Positions 37,701 through 46,776 of a stretch of 64,000 bases of DNA are shown here, piece by piece. The notes beneath the pieces are model-generated. The model was not told the DNA's origin and did no database searches. It saw only the letters and a program-made list of their open reading frames with translations. Positions within the stretch are counted from its first letter, which is position 1, and every line of letters starts with the position of its first letter. Origin of the DNA: Flavobacterium sp. LC2016-12. GTDB taxonomy: Bacteria; Bacteroidota; Bacteroidia; Flavobacteriales; Flavobacteriaceae. The translations under genes and the position numbers were made by a program. The stretch spans positions 1-64,000 of the forward strand of contig NZ_JADKPT010000008.1 of NCBI RefSeq assembly GCF_015351595.1. Direction: 5' to 3'.

Positions 37701-38922
37701 AAGATTGATTGTTTTTATTTACATGAATATATTGCTTAGTGTTGAGATTGTAGATATCAAGTCCTCCGCCTTCATTGCTTATTAAAAGATTTCCTTTTTT
37801 ATCTTTTATTACTGAAGTAACGTAGCTGGTTTGTAAAGAGTTATCGTTATTTACAAGTGACTCAAGTGCATTAAATTTGTTGTTGGGCTTATCAAATACA
37901 CCAAGTCCTTTATTAAAATATCCCAGCCATACCCGTTTTTCTTTGTCTTCGTATAGAGACCAGACGGAATTAGATTTTAGACTGAAATTGTTATACTTAG
38001 TGTGTAAATATTTTTGGAGTACCTGACCTTTATAATTTACAACTAGTAACCCATCATTTTCGGTGCCACAAATTATGTAATCCAGGCTGCTTTGTACAAT
38101 AGATAAAATTTTATTTTTGGTAATGGAAAAATTTTCAAATTGATAATTATCAGTTTCAGGTTTAATTTTAATCAGCCCATTTTCAGTTGTTCCAAGCCAT
38201 AAAAAACCAAATTTATCAATAACCAGATTTTCTATATCATCTAATAAAGGTTCTCTTTTAAATTTATCCTTATAAACCTGCTTAACTTTTCCATTTAAAT
38301 CAATCTCTAAAAGGCCATAACTGGTTCCTAAATATATAATTCCCTGTTTGTTTTTTGCCGAACATTTTATTAAAAAATTGGGTCTTTGTAATACTTTTGA
38401 CTGAACTAAAGAAACCTTTAAAGTTTTAATATTAAGTTTGAATAGCCCAAAACCATAAGCTCCTAAGATCAGGTTACCATTATTATCCTCAATAATTGTT
38501 TTTATGGTAATAGGCTCGTCATAACCTTTTTCGATCGCATCCTGTATATTGACTTTGGTAAAATTATCAAGATCCCTATTGTATAAACACAAGCCTTCGT
38601 CGGTACCAATCCATAAGTTATTATGAGTATCAATAAAAGTGTTATAAATGAAATTGCTGTTTACAGATCCTGGTTTTGTGTCATATTTATATCCAAAATA
38701 ATTTACCCCGTCATATCGATATAAACCGGCACCATTTGTTCCTATCCACATAAAACCATTCTTATCCTGAATAATAGAAGAAATAGCTCTTTTTGAAGTG
38801 GTTTCCTGTATGCTTCTAAATTGGTAGTTGTCAAATTTATCCTGAGAAAATAGACAATTTACAAGCGCAAAGAAGCTTAAAAGAATATATAGGATATTTT
38901 TCATTGTACGATTATTGATCAA
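34759..38922 (-). CDS. Hybrid two-component system regulator (HTCS)
   Basis: This is a one-protein sensor and transcription factor of 1387 aa, normal for HTCS. A signal peptide (ending NCLFSQ) is followed by a periplasmic two-propeller sensor of repeated units such as GFMWIGTNGAGLYRYD and NLWIGTDEGLCLYN (about 35-690) and a Y_Y_Y domain ending near 790. One transmembrane helix is at about 800-820. The histidine kinase has FFTNISHEFRTPLTL (phospho-accepting H near 862) and GSTGIGLEVVKEF. The receiver carries its aspartate in DIIITDVIMPVMDG near 1187, and an AraC-type domain (SRSQLYRKIKTLTGVSVNEF) ends the protein. It should sense an oligosaccharide from the glycan degraded by this locus and activate the SusC-led operon. 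Confidence 0.93.
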   Translation of the reverse strand: MINNRTMKNILYILLSFFALVNCLFSQDKFDNYQFRSIQETTSKRAISSIIQDKNGFMWIGTNGAGLYRYDGVNYFGYKYDTKPGSVNSNFIYNTFIDTHNNLWIGTDEGLCLYNRDLDNFTKVNIQDAIEKGYDEPITIKTIIEDNNGNLILGAYGFGLFKLNIKTLKVSLVQSKVLQRPNFLIKCSAKNKQGIIYLGTSYGLLEIDLNGKVKQVYKDKFKREPLLDDIENLVIDKFGFLWLGTTENGLIKIKPETDNYQFENFSITKNKILSIVQSSLDYIICGTENDGLLVVNYKGQVLQKYLHTKYNNFSLKSNSVWSLYEDKEKRVWLGYFNKGLGVFDKPNNKFNALESLVNNDNSLQTSYVTSVIKDKKGNLLISNEGGGLDIYNLNTKQYIHVNKNNQSYYSGLDATDIQTIFIDSKQNIWIGSWDRGIYFLKNGTTRFINYNTANTAGLKSNRIFSFSEDSKGRIWIGTFISGLHYYDNRSNTFVHCDTRPFAENELNKAFIRKVFVDSDDILWVGTILGLYQVSLKDDSGFRVTKMRDEMFKDKIKYNSIQTILSIYESNDKRIWIGTDGEGLFSYNKKTKLFSNYDNFPGLEEKSVRAIISDNNGSLWISGGAGLTKLDFKNKKSTNFNKDDGLIDNDFNNNAVFKDANGELYFGGYEGVNYFNPNEIKKVEKAPRLYFSDFKLFNRSIKPNEDSSPLTKVISQTKEIVLNHAQSVFTIEYVGINYNYSKKNQYAYYLEGFEKDWNYVGNKRSATYTNLEAGDYVFKVKSANADGSWSDVQLELKITVLPPWWKTFWAYLIYVSILVFLIIYFNKIYQNRFKARQAIILQREKTIQLEKLNNNKLQFFTNISHEFRTPLTLIINPLEDILRSKNLSRELHNKLKIVHKSSDRLSRLINELMDFNKLEFNKISLQAKKIEVLTFTQGIIGYFDEEAAARNITINFDSSLEELEDWLDPKMLEKILFNIISNAFKFTPDNGFITIAVEKSEIDNELLINGNKVPSFSITITDTGSGIHKKDLKRIFDRFYQVNNVNKDYYGSTGIGLEVVKEFVELHKGKIDVESTPGEGTKFTVTFPLGKSFYKENEIIDEVFEVEKNKNKFLFEPDTDQTDEEEITTTNEEIIADTAKAYTVLIVEDNLELRNYLKQELSKLYKVITAENGKKGYELAVQKLPDIIITDVIMPVMDGLQLCKNIKGDLKTSHIPLLMLSAKAMVNDRLEGIDSGADMYLSKPFELDILKSSLAQLITSRQIMFKKFYTGITKDGKEKTTSLDNDFIQKILHFINENISEPELTVELLSAKIFLSRSQLYRKIKTLTGVSVNEFIRNVRLEKAKQLIEKGNNNINEISYKVGFTSPSYFAKCYKIKYGYLPTQEKKN

Positions 38923-39037
38923 CTTTATTGAAAATAAAATTTATAACTGATTTTGTTTTATGCATTTGTGAAACAATATTAATAAAACTAAACAGAACAC
39001 TTAGCTTTTTCATCCAGATTTACCATATTGCTGAAAA

Positions 39038-39086
39038 CCTGAGTCCGATTAATTACCTTAAAAAGGATTAATCGTACTCAGGTTAT
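39038..39086. repeat. Long imperfect palindrome between GH3 and HTCS genes
   Basis: The arms AACCTGAGT-C-CGATTAAT and ATTAATCG-T-ACTCAGGTT (18 positions, one mismatch) flank a 13-base centre that can itself pair (CCTT/AAGG). The whole 49 nt can form one extended hairpin. No good T-run follows on either strand, so it is not a standard terminator. Confidence 0.65.
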
Positions 39087-39147
39087 AAATTGTTTAAATA
39101 AGCAATATCTTGAAAGATTATTTTTTCATTTGTGCTTTTTTGAATGT

Positions 39148-41442
39148 TTATTTTAGTTCAAACTTACTGGTAAGTCCGTCGTTAGAATTCCACCCAATCA
39201 TTATATTAAATTGTCCGGATTCTACTAAAAATTGACCTTCATTATCATAAAAACCAAGTTCCTTCTCTGTCAATGTAAATTGGACAGTTTTAGTTTCTCC
39301 CTTTTTTAGTGAAATAAGCTCAAAACCTTTTAATTCTTTAAGGGGTCTCACTATACTTGCAACAGGATCATTTATATACAATTGAACCACTTCTTTTCCA
39401 TCATAATTTCCTGAATTTGTAACGTCAACACTTACTTGGATTTTTTCTCCTTTTGCAAAAGATGTTTTATTTATTTTAAGATTTTTATAATCGAATGTGG
39501 TATAACTCAATCCGAAACCAAAAGGGAATTGAGGTGTTTTTTCTACATCCATATAATGTGACCAAAAAACATTTTTATCACTGTCAATTGGTCTTCCTGT
39601 ACTGTATTTGTTGTAATAAATTGGAACCTGACCTACATTTCTAGGAAACGACATTGGCAATTTTCCGCTTGGGTTGTAATCTCCATATAAAACCTGTGCC
39701 ACTGCATTTCCTGTTTGGGTTCCTAAATGCCAGGCTTCTACGATTGAAGGTATGTGTTCTGCCGCCCAAGGAATAGAAAGCGGACGACCATTATTTAAAA
39801 CTAAAACTATATTCGGATTTACGTTGTAAATTTCTTCTAATAATTCCTGTTGAACTCCAGGCAAATTTAAATCGGTTCTGCTTCGGGCTTCTCCGCTTTG
39901 AAAACCGTATTCGCCTAAAACCATTACGACAACGTCGGCATTTTTTGCGGTTGTTTTTGCTGCTTCAAAACCACTTTTATCTGTTGTATTGAAAACGGTT
40001 TCTGTAAGGAAAGTAGCTTTTTGCGAAAGCAAATCGGTACCTTTTTCAAAAGTCAGCTGATTGTCTTTGTATTGCTGCATTCCTTCTAAAACCGAAACAG
40101 CAGTATTATCATCCGCAGCAATTCTCCAGCTTCCCAACGGACTGTTTTTATCATTTGCCAAAGCACCGATCAAAGCAATTTTTTGCCCGGATTTCTTCAG
40201 TGGAAGCAATTTTTTATCATTCTTCAATAAAACAATTGACTTCTTAGCCATATCTAAAACGCCGTCATTATTGGCTTTGCTTCCAATAACTTCTTCTTCA
40301 CGCTTTTCGTCGCAATATCTGTAAGGATCATCAAATAAACCCAATTCAAATTTTACACGTAAAATTCTGCGAACTGCATCGTTAACCAAAGCTTCTTTTA
40401 CTTTTCCTTCTTTTACAAGTTCAACTAATTTTGCTACATACAAATAGGATTCCATATCCATATCAGAACCTGCAATGACTGCTTTTGCCGTTGCATCGGC
40501 TTCGTCCTTTGCATAACCGTGTGCAATCATCTCGCGAATAGAAGCATAATCCGAAATGACAAATCCGTCAAATTTCCATTTTCCTTTTAAAATATCTCTT
40601 TGCAAAAAGGCATTTCCTGTTGCCGGAATTCCATTCAAGGTATTAAACGAATTCATAAACGTACGAATTCCTGCTTGTATAGTAGCTTCGAAAGGAGGCA
40701 AAACCGAGTTGTATAATTTCGAAGTACTAATGTCTACACTATTATATTCTAATCCTGCTTCAACAAAACCGTATGCTGCAAAGTGTTTTGCACAAGCCGC
40801 AATCGTATTTACTTTAGCCAAATCAGCAACAGTTTCTCCCTGAAAACCTTTTACTCTTGCATAGCCTATTTTACTTCCCAAATAAGGATCTTCACCGGCG
40901 CCTTCCATTACACGTCCCCAGCGCGCATCATTTGAAACATCGACATTGGGTGCAAAAGTCCAGTTAATACCAGACGCTGAAGCCTCAGTTGCTGCAATTG
41001 CCGCCGACTTTTTAATAGCTTCCAAATCCCAGCTTGCTGCTTCTGCCAGTGGAATAGGGCTTAACGTCTTATAACCGTGAATAACATCAAAACCAATAAT
41101 TAGCGGAATTCCTAAACGAGTTTCTTCTACAGCGATTTTCTGTACGGCACGAACTTCTTTTACACCTCGAACAGTAAGCATTGATCCCACAAGGCCTTTT
41201 CGTAAGTGTTCGTATTTTAATTCAGCACTTCCGCCTTTCGGTGCGGGTCCCGTTACATCCCAAAAGCCATTGTATTGATTCATTTGCCCTACTTTTTCTT
41301 CTAAAGTCATTTCTTTCATCAAAAGCGAAATTCGGTCCTCAGTAGTCTTACTGGTGTCCATATGCTTTTTTGTTTGAGCATACCCGTTTCCGAAAATAAT
41401 TAGAAATAGAAAGACATATTTTTTAATTTGTTTTTTCATCAT
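39148..41442 (-). CDS. GH3 beta-glucosidase (BglX-like)
   Basis: This is a periplasmic exo-acting beta-glucosidase or beta-xylosidase of family 3. The signal peptide (MKKQIKKYVFLFLIIFGNGYAQ region) supports the start at 41442 or 41439; the frame runs 33 codons further upstream without a signal sequence. The TIM-barrel shows GIPLIIGFDVIHGYKT, CAKHFAAYG and the nucleophile aspartate in FDGFVISDYASI. The second sandwich domain and the FnIII-like end (VSVDVTNSGNYDGKEVVQLY) complete the BglX layout. A 12-bp palindrome CACAAATTTGTG at 41521-41532 lies upstream. It should finish oligosaccharides released by GH10 and GH16. Confidence 0.9.
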   Translation of the reverse strand: MMKKQIKKYVFLFLIIFGNGYAQTKKHMDTSKTTEDRISLLMKEMTLEEKVGQMNQYNGFWDVTGPAPKGGSAELKYEHLRKGLVGSMLTVRGVKEVRAVQKIAVEETRLGIPLIIGFDVIHGYKTLSPIPLAEAASWDLEAIKKSAAIAATEASASGINWTFAPNVDVSNDARWGRVMEGAGEDPYLGSKIGYARVKGFQGETVADLAKVNTIAACAKHFAAYGFVEAGLEYNSVDISTSKLYNSVLPPFEATIQAGIRTFMNSFNTLNGIPATGNAFLQRDILKGKWKFDGFVISDYASIREMIAHGYAKDEADATAKAVIAGSDMDMESYLYVAKLVELVKEGKVKEALVNDAVRRILRVKFELGLFDDPYRYCDEKREEEVIGSKANNDGVLDMAKKSIVLLKNDKKLLPLKKSGQKIALIGALANDKNSPLGSWRIAADDNTAVSVLEGMQQYKDNQLTFEKGTDLLSQKATFLTETVFNTTDKSGFEAAKTTAKNADVVVMVLGEYGFQSGEARSRTDLNLPGVQQELLEEIYNVNPNIVLVLNNGRPLSIPWAAEHIPSIVEAWHLGTQTGNAVAQVLYGDYNPSGKLPMSFPRNVGQVPIYYNKYSTGRPIDSDKNVFWSHYMDVEKTPQFPFGFGLSYTTFDYKNLKINKTSFAKGEKIQVSVDVTNSGNYDGKEVVQLYINDPVASIVRPLKELKGFELISLKKGETKTVQFTLTEKELGFYDNEGQFLVESGQFNIMIGWNSNDGLTSKFELK

Positions 41443-41964
41443 TGTGGTTTTGGTTTTTATAGAAGTTATTAAATTATGTAAAGCATTATTTTTGCCGATT
41501 TTATTATCGCTTATAAAATTCACAAATTTGTGTGTATTCAAATCTGATCAATTTTTTGGATTGTAAATGTAGTTTTACAGTAGTACCGATAGTAATACAT
41601 TTGAAGCATTCTCTAAAACAAATGATGCAATACGCAGAGTCAATGCTAATAAAATAGAGAGATTTCTACTAAACTTTTTAGCTTCAATCCTACTAGGGGG
41701 AAAACTTAAAAATGGGATTCTCTTAAGAGATTCGACAAATTTTAATTTTAAACCTAAAAAAGAATTAATGAAAATTAAATTGTTTTGGAATTGATATATT
41801 TCAAATTAGAGGTTGGAAATCTATAGAATTTTTGTTTTACGGAAAATCTCAAAAAACGGCCTTAAGTTTTTGTGGTAAACTAGAAAGTAAGTTCAAATTA
41901 TAGTATACAAAAAATGCCAGACTCTTGTAAAGGAATCTGGCATTTTTAAGACAAGTAATTTCTT
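41443..41964. other. Intergenic spacer, 522 bp
   Basis: It holds the GH3 promoter region, a copy of the word GCCTTAAGTTTTTGTGG (41859-41875) shared with 56319-56335, and the terminator of the secreted nuclease gene. No ORF. Confidence 0.5.
41910..41947 (-). terminator. Terminator of the secreted nuclease gene
   Basis: The 12-bp arms AAAAATGCCAGA and TCTGGCATTTTT enclose a 14-base loop and are followed by T's on the minus strand, 18 bp after the stop codon. Confidence 0.85.
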
Positions 41965-44900
41965 TTATTTTTTGATTATTTTATCAATAAATAATATTTT
42001 GTTTCCAGTACTTAAAGTGTAAATATAAATGCTTCTTCTAAGACGGCTAACATCTATTTGAACTGTGTTTTCAGTTGAGTTTCCTGTTATTTCTACTGGT
42101 GCTGTAACTAAAAAGCCAAAGAGATCATACAATTTTAACGTCAGATTTTTTGGGTTATCCATTTTTATGGTAAAATTGACAAAATCAGTTGCAGGATTAG
42201 GATATGCTTTTATTGAACATCCTCCGTTTCCATGATCTGGTGGCAAAGCTTTTACAATGTTTATGGTAAAAGAACAATTGGTTGTATTTCCTGCTGCATC
42301 AACTACTTTGAAAATGTTTGTAGTAATACCCAATGGAAAAACACTTCCTGATGCCAATCCTGATGTTTGTGTAATAGTAATTCCTGAGCAATTATCAGTT
42401 GCTACAGGAGTAGAATAAGTTACTATCGCTCCATGTAATCTACCATCTTTTTTCTGGATAATATTTTCCGGACAAATTATTATTGGTAGCTCAGTGTCAT
42501 TTACAATTACATTAAATGAAGATGTTGCTGTATTGCCAGACGCATCGGTTACTTTAAAGGTATTGGTTGTTGTTCCAACTGGGAATACAGCACCTGAAGC
42601 TAATCCTGCTGTCTGAACAGTAGTTGCTCCCGGAAAATTGTCGGTTCCTATAGGGGTGATGTAAGTGATTTTTGCTCCGCATATTCCTGTATCATTACTT
42701 TGTGTTATTGTTGCCGGTGCTACAATAACAGGTAATTTTGTGTCAGTAATGTTTAGAGACTGATCAACATTAGTAGCAGCTAAATAATATTCGTCTCCTA
42801 CTTGAGAAGCCGTAATGGTTACCGTTCCTGCGCTAAAGATTTGGATTTTTCCGTTACTAATTTTGGCAATAGCTTCATTAGAACTTGCATAGGTAACCGC
42901 CAAACCAGATGTGGCTGTAGCATTTAGATCATAAGAGGTAGCATCTGTAATAGTAATAGTTGGGAAGTTGATGCTTTGTGCTGCTTTTTTAAGATCAAAA
43001 CGCGCAATAACAGGTCCGTGATCGGAGGTTGTATTTACATAATTTGCAATATCTGGACGTGGATCATAAACCGCAATAGAATTTGGAATGTACTCGCTTG
43101 TAAGTTCATTAGAAATAATAATGTGATCTAAAAACCCTCCAGAAGCTAAGTAACTATAGGCTCCTGCTTTACTGATCTCTAAAGTTAAAGCATTATAACG
43201 ATCAGTGTCTTCTACTATTTTTTGATAAGAAGAAGGATTAGGAGTAATAACAGATACATCGACATCATCATTATAATCTCCAAGAATCATAAAATTTGCA
43301 TTTGGATATTCTGCATCTAAACTGTCCTTTAAAAGTTCAGCGTCGTATTTACGCATATTGTATTTAGAAATATCAGTTCCACTATTGGCACGACCATGAA
43401 GATCAATAATGTTCATTTCTTTTTTAACCCCGTTAATGTTGGTTTCAATATTCACTAAATAAGGCAAACGTCCTGAGGCAAAGAAACTAGAACTGTTACC
43501 TCCTGGATAATTAGGTAAACTGGCATTTCCGGCACGAATATTATCATACAATTCGGTAAACATAACGCGGGTTTTGTTTACTTTGGTAGTTTGCGTATTG
43601 TAAATAACCACTAATTTTTGAGGAGGGAATAGAGGATCTGGTGGCGAAAATGAATACGACCACGCTGGAGAAATGCTTTTGTCAAATGTTTTGCCATTGA
43701 TGCTTATTTTTTGAATCAAAGTTTCCAGAGCAGCGTCATCAGACACTTCCTGAACTACGTAAACATCGGCATTTAATTTATTCATTACTTTGGCTACATT
43801 ATCAACTTGCAAAGCATCGTCAATTGGACCAAATTCCCCACTTGTTCCAACTACATCACTTCCAAAAAACTCTAAGTTGTAACTTACAATATCGAAGGTT
43901 TCAGCTTTTGGAAAAGAGGAACCGGTAAAATGACCTATTTGCTGATTTAGTCCAGTAGAGGTAACCGTCAAGGAGCCTTCTAAATTTAATGCTTTTACCG
44001 AAGGGGCAAAACGCGCATAAATAGTTTTACCAGCTAATGCATCGTTTGCAGAAATAACAAGACTGGATTGAAAATTGGTATTATTAAGAGCTAATTGATA
44101 GTTAGAAGGAGCTGTGATCGTAAAATCACCATAACCCCCAGCCATGAAAACAAAGGATTGACTATCTGAAGTTGAATTTGCGTTTGTTTCACTAAAATTT
44201 AAATTAGGGTTAGAAGCTAAAAATGTTGCTTCATTCGTAATACTTACGTCATCTATTGTCCATTCGGCTGCATTATCTCCACCTGAAGCGGTAGTTTCAT
44301 ATACCCATGCTACATAAGTATTATCGGTTTTATAAGCACTTAAATTGATGAACTGAGAAACCTTAAATACTCCGGTAGTTGAAGGGAAATCACCTTCAAT
44401 TTCTGTCCACGTAGCAGTTTCTGGGCTGCTTGTTCCGTCGTAATTAACAGAAATCATTAATTTTAAGTTTGGACCCGAATAAAATTTACGGGAATAAAAT
44501 GATAATAATGGGAATTTATCGAAACTATCTAAATGTAATTTAGGTGAAATTAACCAATCCTTACTTGCTCCGTTTTCAGCATAGCCATTTATCGATACTG
44601 CTGCTGGTGAACTATTAAAACGGCTGCTTGTACTAGCCCATTTAATTTTATCACCTGCCACACTATAAGCAGTCCAGCCACTGTTTGTAAGTACATTTAC
44701 ATCATTAAAATTTTGAGAATAAGGATTGATTCCTATACCGGATAATAGTATCATTTTAGTACTTGCTCCTAAAGTTTGGTGGTCGATTTGTCCTGAAAAG
44801 TTACCCGTTGCATTAGGCGTAAATCGTACATAAACTGTAGGAGTGTTATTAGTATCAAAATCGTGCATGTCAAAGACCAAAGAAGATTGAAAGTTATCAT

Positions 44901-46104
44901 TTGGATTTTTTGAAATTGTAAAATTATTTGAAGCACTAACAGTAACTACATCATTAAGATGCTGTGCCTGAATTTGATAACTGCTTGTTTTTGATGCGAA
45001 ATTTTGTTCTGAAAAGCCAAAATCCAATGCAGTTTTTGTTGTTGATAGTGAAGGAACTAAAACATTTGAGGTTTTAATATTTAGCTGATTACTGTCAGTT
45101 TGAAGATTACCATAAGAATCTTCTGATATAGCATAAATAACATAATCAGTACCAAGAGTTAAATTAGAAATACTTTTAGTATAAATCAAAGTTTTGTCCG
45201 TAACATCAAATATACCAGATTGTAAAGCGGTGTTTCCATTAGCATCTAAACCTAATTTTAATTGAATAGCACTTGGTTTTGAACTTGCTGAGGCCAATAA
45301 TACAAAATACGTTTTTCCAGTTTCATTCAGTTGAATAGAAAAATCAAAACCATTAGATAGGATATTTTCTATTTTAGGATATCCATCAGCGTATGCAGGC
45401 GGCGTAAGGTCATTTTGAATATTAATATTATCAATAGCAAACGAAGGACGTGAGCCTGCTCCTGAATTTTGTTTAGAAATCCATCTTAACTGTACAACCT
45501 CCTGATTGTCACATTCAGCTGGTAAAACTACAGTAATAGTAACAGGATTTAAAGGAGAAATAACCCCAGAAGTCGTTTGTTTAACTGTATTACTTAAATA
45601 CGAGGTTGTAGGCAAAGTATTAAAAATAGAAGAATCACCTATTCGATATTGCAAAACCATTTCATTAATACGAGTGTTCGCAGTTCCATCATAAGGATTG
45701 CGAATTACCATAGCATCATATTGTACTACAATGCCTGACTTTGTCAATGTGTTAATTGCTAAACCAATCGTTAAGTCTAATGAACCGGAGTTTAAAAATC
45801 CAATTTTTCCATTATAATTATGAATATTACCGCTTGTAGTAGAAGCAGAGCTGCTTGCGGTTAAGGTTCGGTCTCCTACTAAGATGGCGTTCGTATTGTA
45901 TGAACTTCCGGGAATTGCACTTGCTGTCCAACCCTGTAACCCTGAAGGATATGAGGTTGAGGTAGGTTCTAATAAAGAAAAATCTTGTACATAAGGCAAA
46001 TTTTGAGGTGCCGGAGATGTTCCCTGTGCAAATAAGGACAGGGAAAAGCAACAAAAAAGACTTACAAAAGCCATGAGGTGGCGAGTTTGGTAGAAGTGTT
46101 TCAT
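41965..46104 (-). CDS. T9SS-secreted multidomain endonuclease/exonuclease/phosphatase protein
   Basis: This is a cell-surface or extracellular protein of 1379 aa. After a signal peptide (ending LSLFAQ) come lamin/anchor-like and immunoglobulin-like domains (about 30-720). An endonuclease/exonuclease/phosphatase domain follows (about 735-1035) with IVSYNLEFFG, DVYVVQEVSDD, IIDLHGRANSG, FMILGDYNDDVDV and TTSDHGPVIARFD, covering the metal and catalytic residues. An Ig-like module (about 1045-1130) and two HYR repeats (about 1135-1285) lead to a T9SS type A sorting domain (KAYPNPATDFVNFTI). It is likely a secreted DNase that frees phosphate and nucleotides. It is monocistronic. Confidence 0.87.
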   Translation of the reverse strand: MKHFYQTRHLMAFVSLFCCFSLSLFAQGTSPAPQNLPYVQDFSLLEPTSTSYPSGLQGWTASAIPGSSYNTNAILVGDRTLTASSSASTTSGNIHNYNGKIGFLNSGSLDLTIGLAINTLTKSGIVVQYDAMVIRNPYDGTANTRINEMVLQYRIGDSSIFNTLPTTSYLSNTVKQTTSGVISPLNPVTITVVLPAECDNQEVVQLRWISKQNSGAGSRPSFAIDNINIQNDLTPPAYADGYPKIENILSNGFDFSIQLNETGKTYFVLLASASSKPSAIQLKLGLDANGNTALQSGIFDVTDKTLIYTKSISNLTLGTDYVIYAISEDSYGNLQTDSNQLNIKTSNVLVPSLSTTKTALDFGFSEQNFASKTSSYQIQAQHLNDVVTVSASNNFTISKNPNDNFQSSLVFDMHDFDTNNTPTVYVRFTPNATGNFSGQIDHQTLGASTKMILLSGIGINPYSQNFNDVNVLTNSGWTAYSVAGDKIKWASTSSRFNSSPAAVSINGYAENGASKDWLISPKLHLDSFDKFPLLSFYSRKFYSGPNLKLMISVNYDGTSSPETATWTEIEGDFPSTTGVFKVSQFINLSAYKTDNTYVAWVYETTASGGDNAAEWTIDDVSITNEATFLASNPNLNFSETNANSTSDSQSFVFMAGGYGDFTITAPSNYQLALNNTNFQSSLVISANDALAGKTIYARFAPSVKALNLEGSLTVTSTGLNQQIGHFTGSSFPKAETFDIVSYNLEFFGSDVVGTSGEFGPIDDALQVDNVAKVMNKLNADVYVVQEVSDDAALETLIQKISINGKTFDKSISPAWSYSFSPPDPLFPPQKLVVIYNTQTTKVNKTRVMFTELYDNIRAGNASLPNYPGGNSSSFFASGRLPYLVNIETNINGVKKEMNIIDLHGRANSGTDISKYNMRKYDAELLKDSLDAEYPNANFMILGDYNDDVDVSVITPNPSSYQKIVEDTDRYNALTLEISKAGAYSYLASGGFLDHIIISNELTSEYIPNSIAVYDPRPDIANYVNTTSDHGPVIARFDLKKAAQSINFPTITITDATSYDLNATATSGLAVTYASSNEAIAKISNGKIQIFSAGTVTITASQVGDEYYLAATNVDQSLNITDTKLPVIVAPATITQSNDTGICGAKITYITPIGTDNFPGATTVQTAGLASGAVFPVGTTTNTFKVTDASGNTATSSFNVIVNDTELPIIICPENIIQKKDGRLHGAIVTYSTPVATDNCSGITITQTSGLASGSVFPLGITTNIFKVVDAAGNTTNCSFTINIVKALPPDHGNGGCSIKAYPNPATDFVNFTIKMDNPKNLTLKLYDLFGFLVTAPVEITGNSTENTVQIDVSRLRRSIYIYTLSTGNKILFIDKIIKK

Positions 46105-46776
46105 TTGTTAAGAAATAAGGTTGTTAGAAATCAAATTTAAAGCCTTTAAAGTTAAGCTATTATTATAAAATTTATAAGTTTATGGAACTTTTTTACGGAT
46201 TTTTCATATAAAACTATCTCGCTTGGTACTGGAAAAAACTTATAAAAATATCATTTTTTAACTAAAATAATCATTAGATTAAGGAAGCTGATAGCTTTAA
46301 CGAACTCATTTTTTTAAGGTGTTTTATTCTTAATAAGGCCCATTTAAGGAAGAATTAGATTAGGATCAGAAATAAGATAATGTTTCATATTTACGGATCT
46401 TAGATTTTGAACTTATAAAAAAAATAAAATAGAATAAATATTAATGCTGTATCAGACCTGTTGGCGGTTATTAATTCCACCTCACATTTACAGATGATTT
46501 ATATTTATAGTAAGTATCGTATAAAAAAAAAACAACCTTATGGTTGTTTTTTTTCTTTTTTTAAATTCCCAAGGGGTAAATGCCTTTCTCTGAGAATAAT
46601 AAAAATTTTCGATGTACTCAAAAGTTGATTTTTTTGTCTGCTCTCTTGTTTTATATTTATTTTGATAAATGCAATTATTTGATTTTTATATTGCTACTGG
46701 CTTCATTGATATATTTTGGAAATCTCAGGAGCCATTTATATTAGTCTTTGAGTAAGGAATAAGTTTTAAGAGCAAG
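46105..46776. other. Intergenic spacer, 672 bp
   Basis: The spacer is very AT-rich with no ORF. A strong hairpin terminator (46527-46552) for the GLPGLI unit lies in its middle, leaving a region of over 400 bp as leader for the nuclease gene, in which I find no clear promoter. Confidence 0.5.
46527..46552 (-). terminator. Terminator downstream of the GLPGLI gene
   Basis: The arms AAAAACAACC and GGTTGTTTTT around a four-base loop have long A/T runs on both sides, so they can act in either direction. It is 220 bp past the GLPGLI stop codon. Confidence 0.8.
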
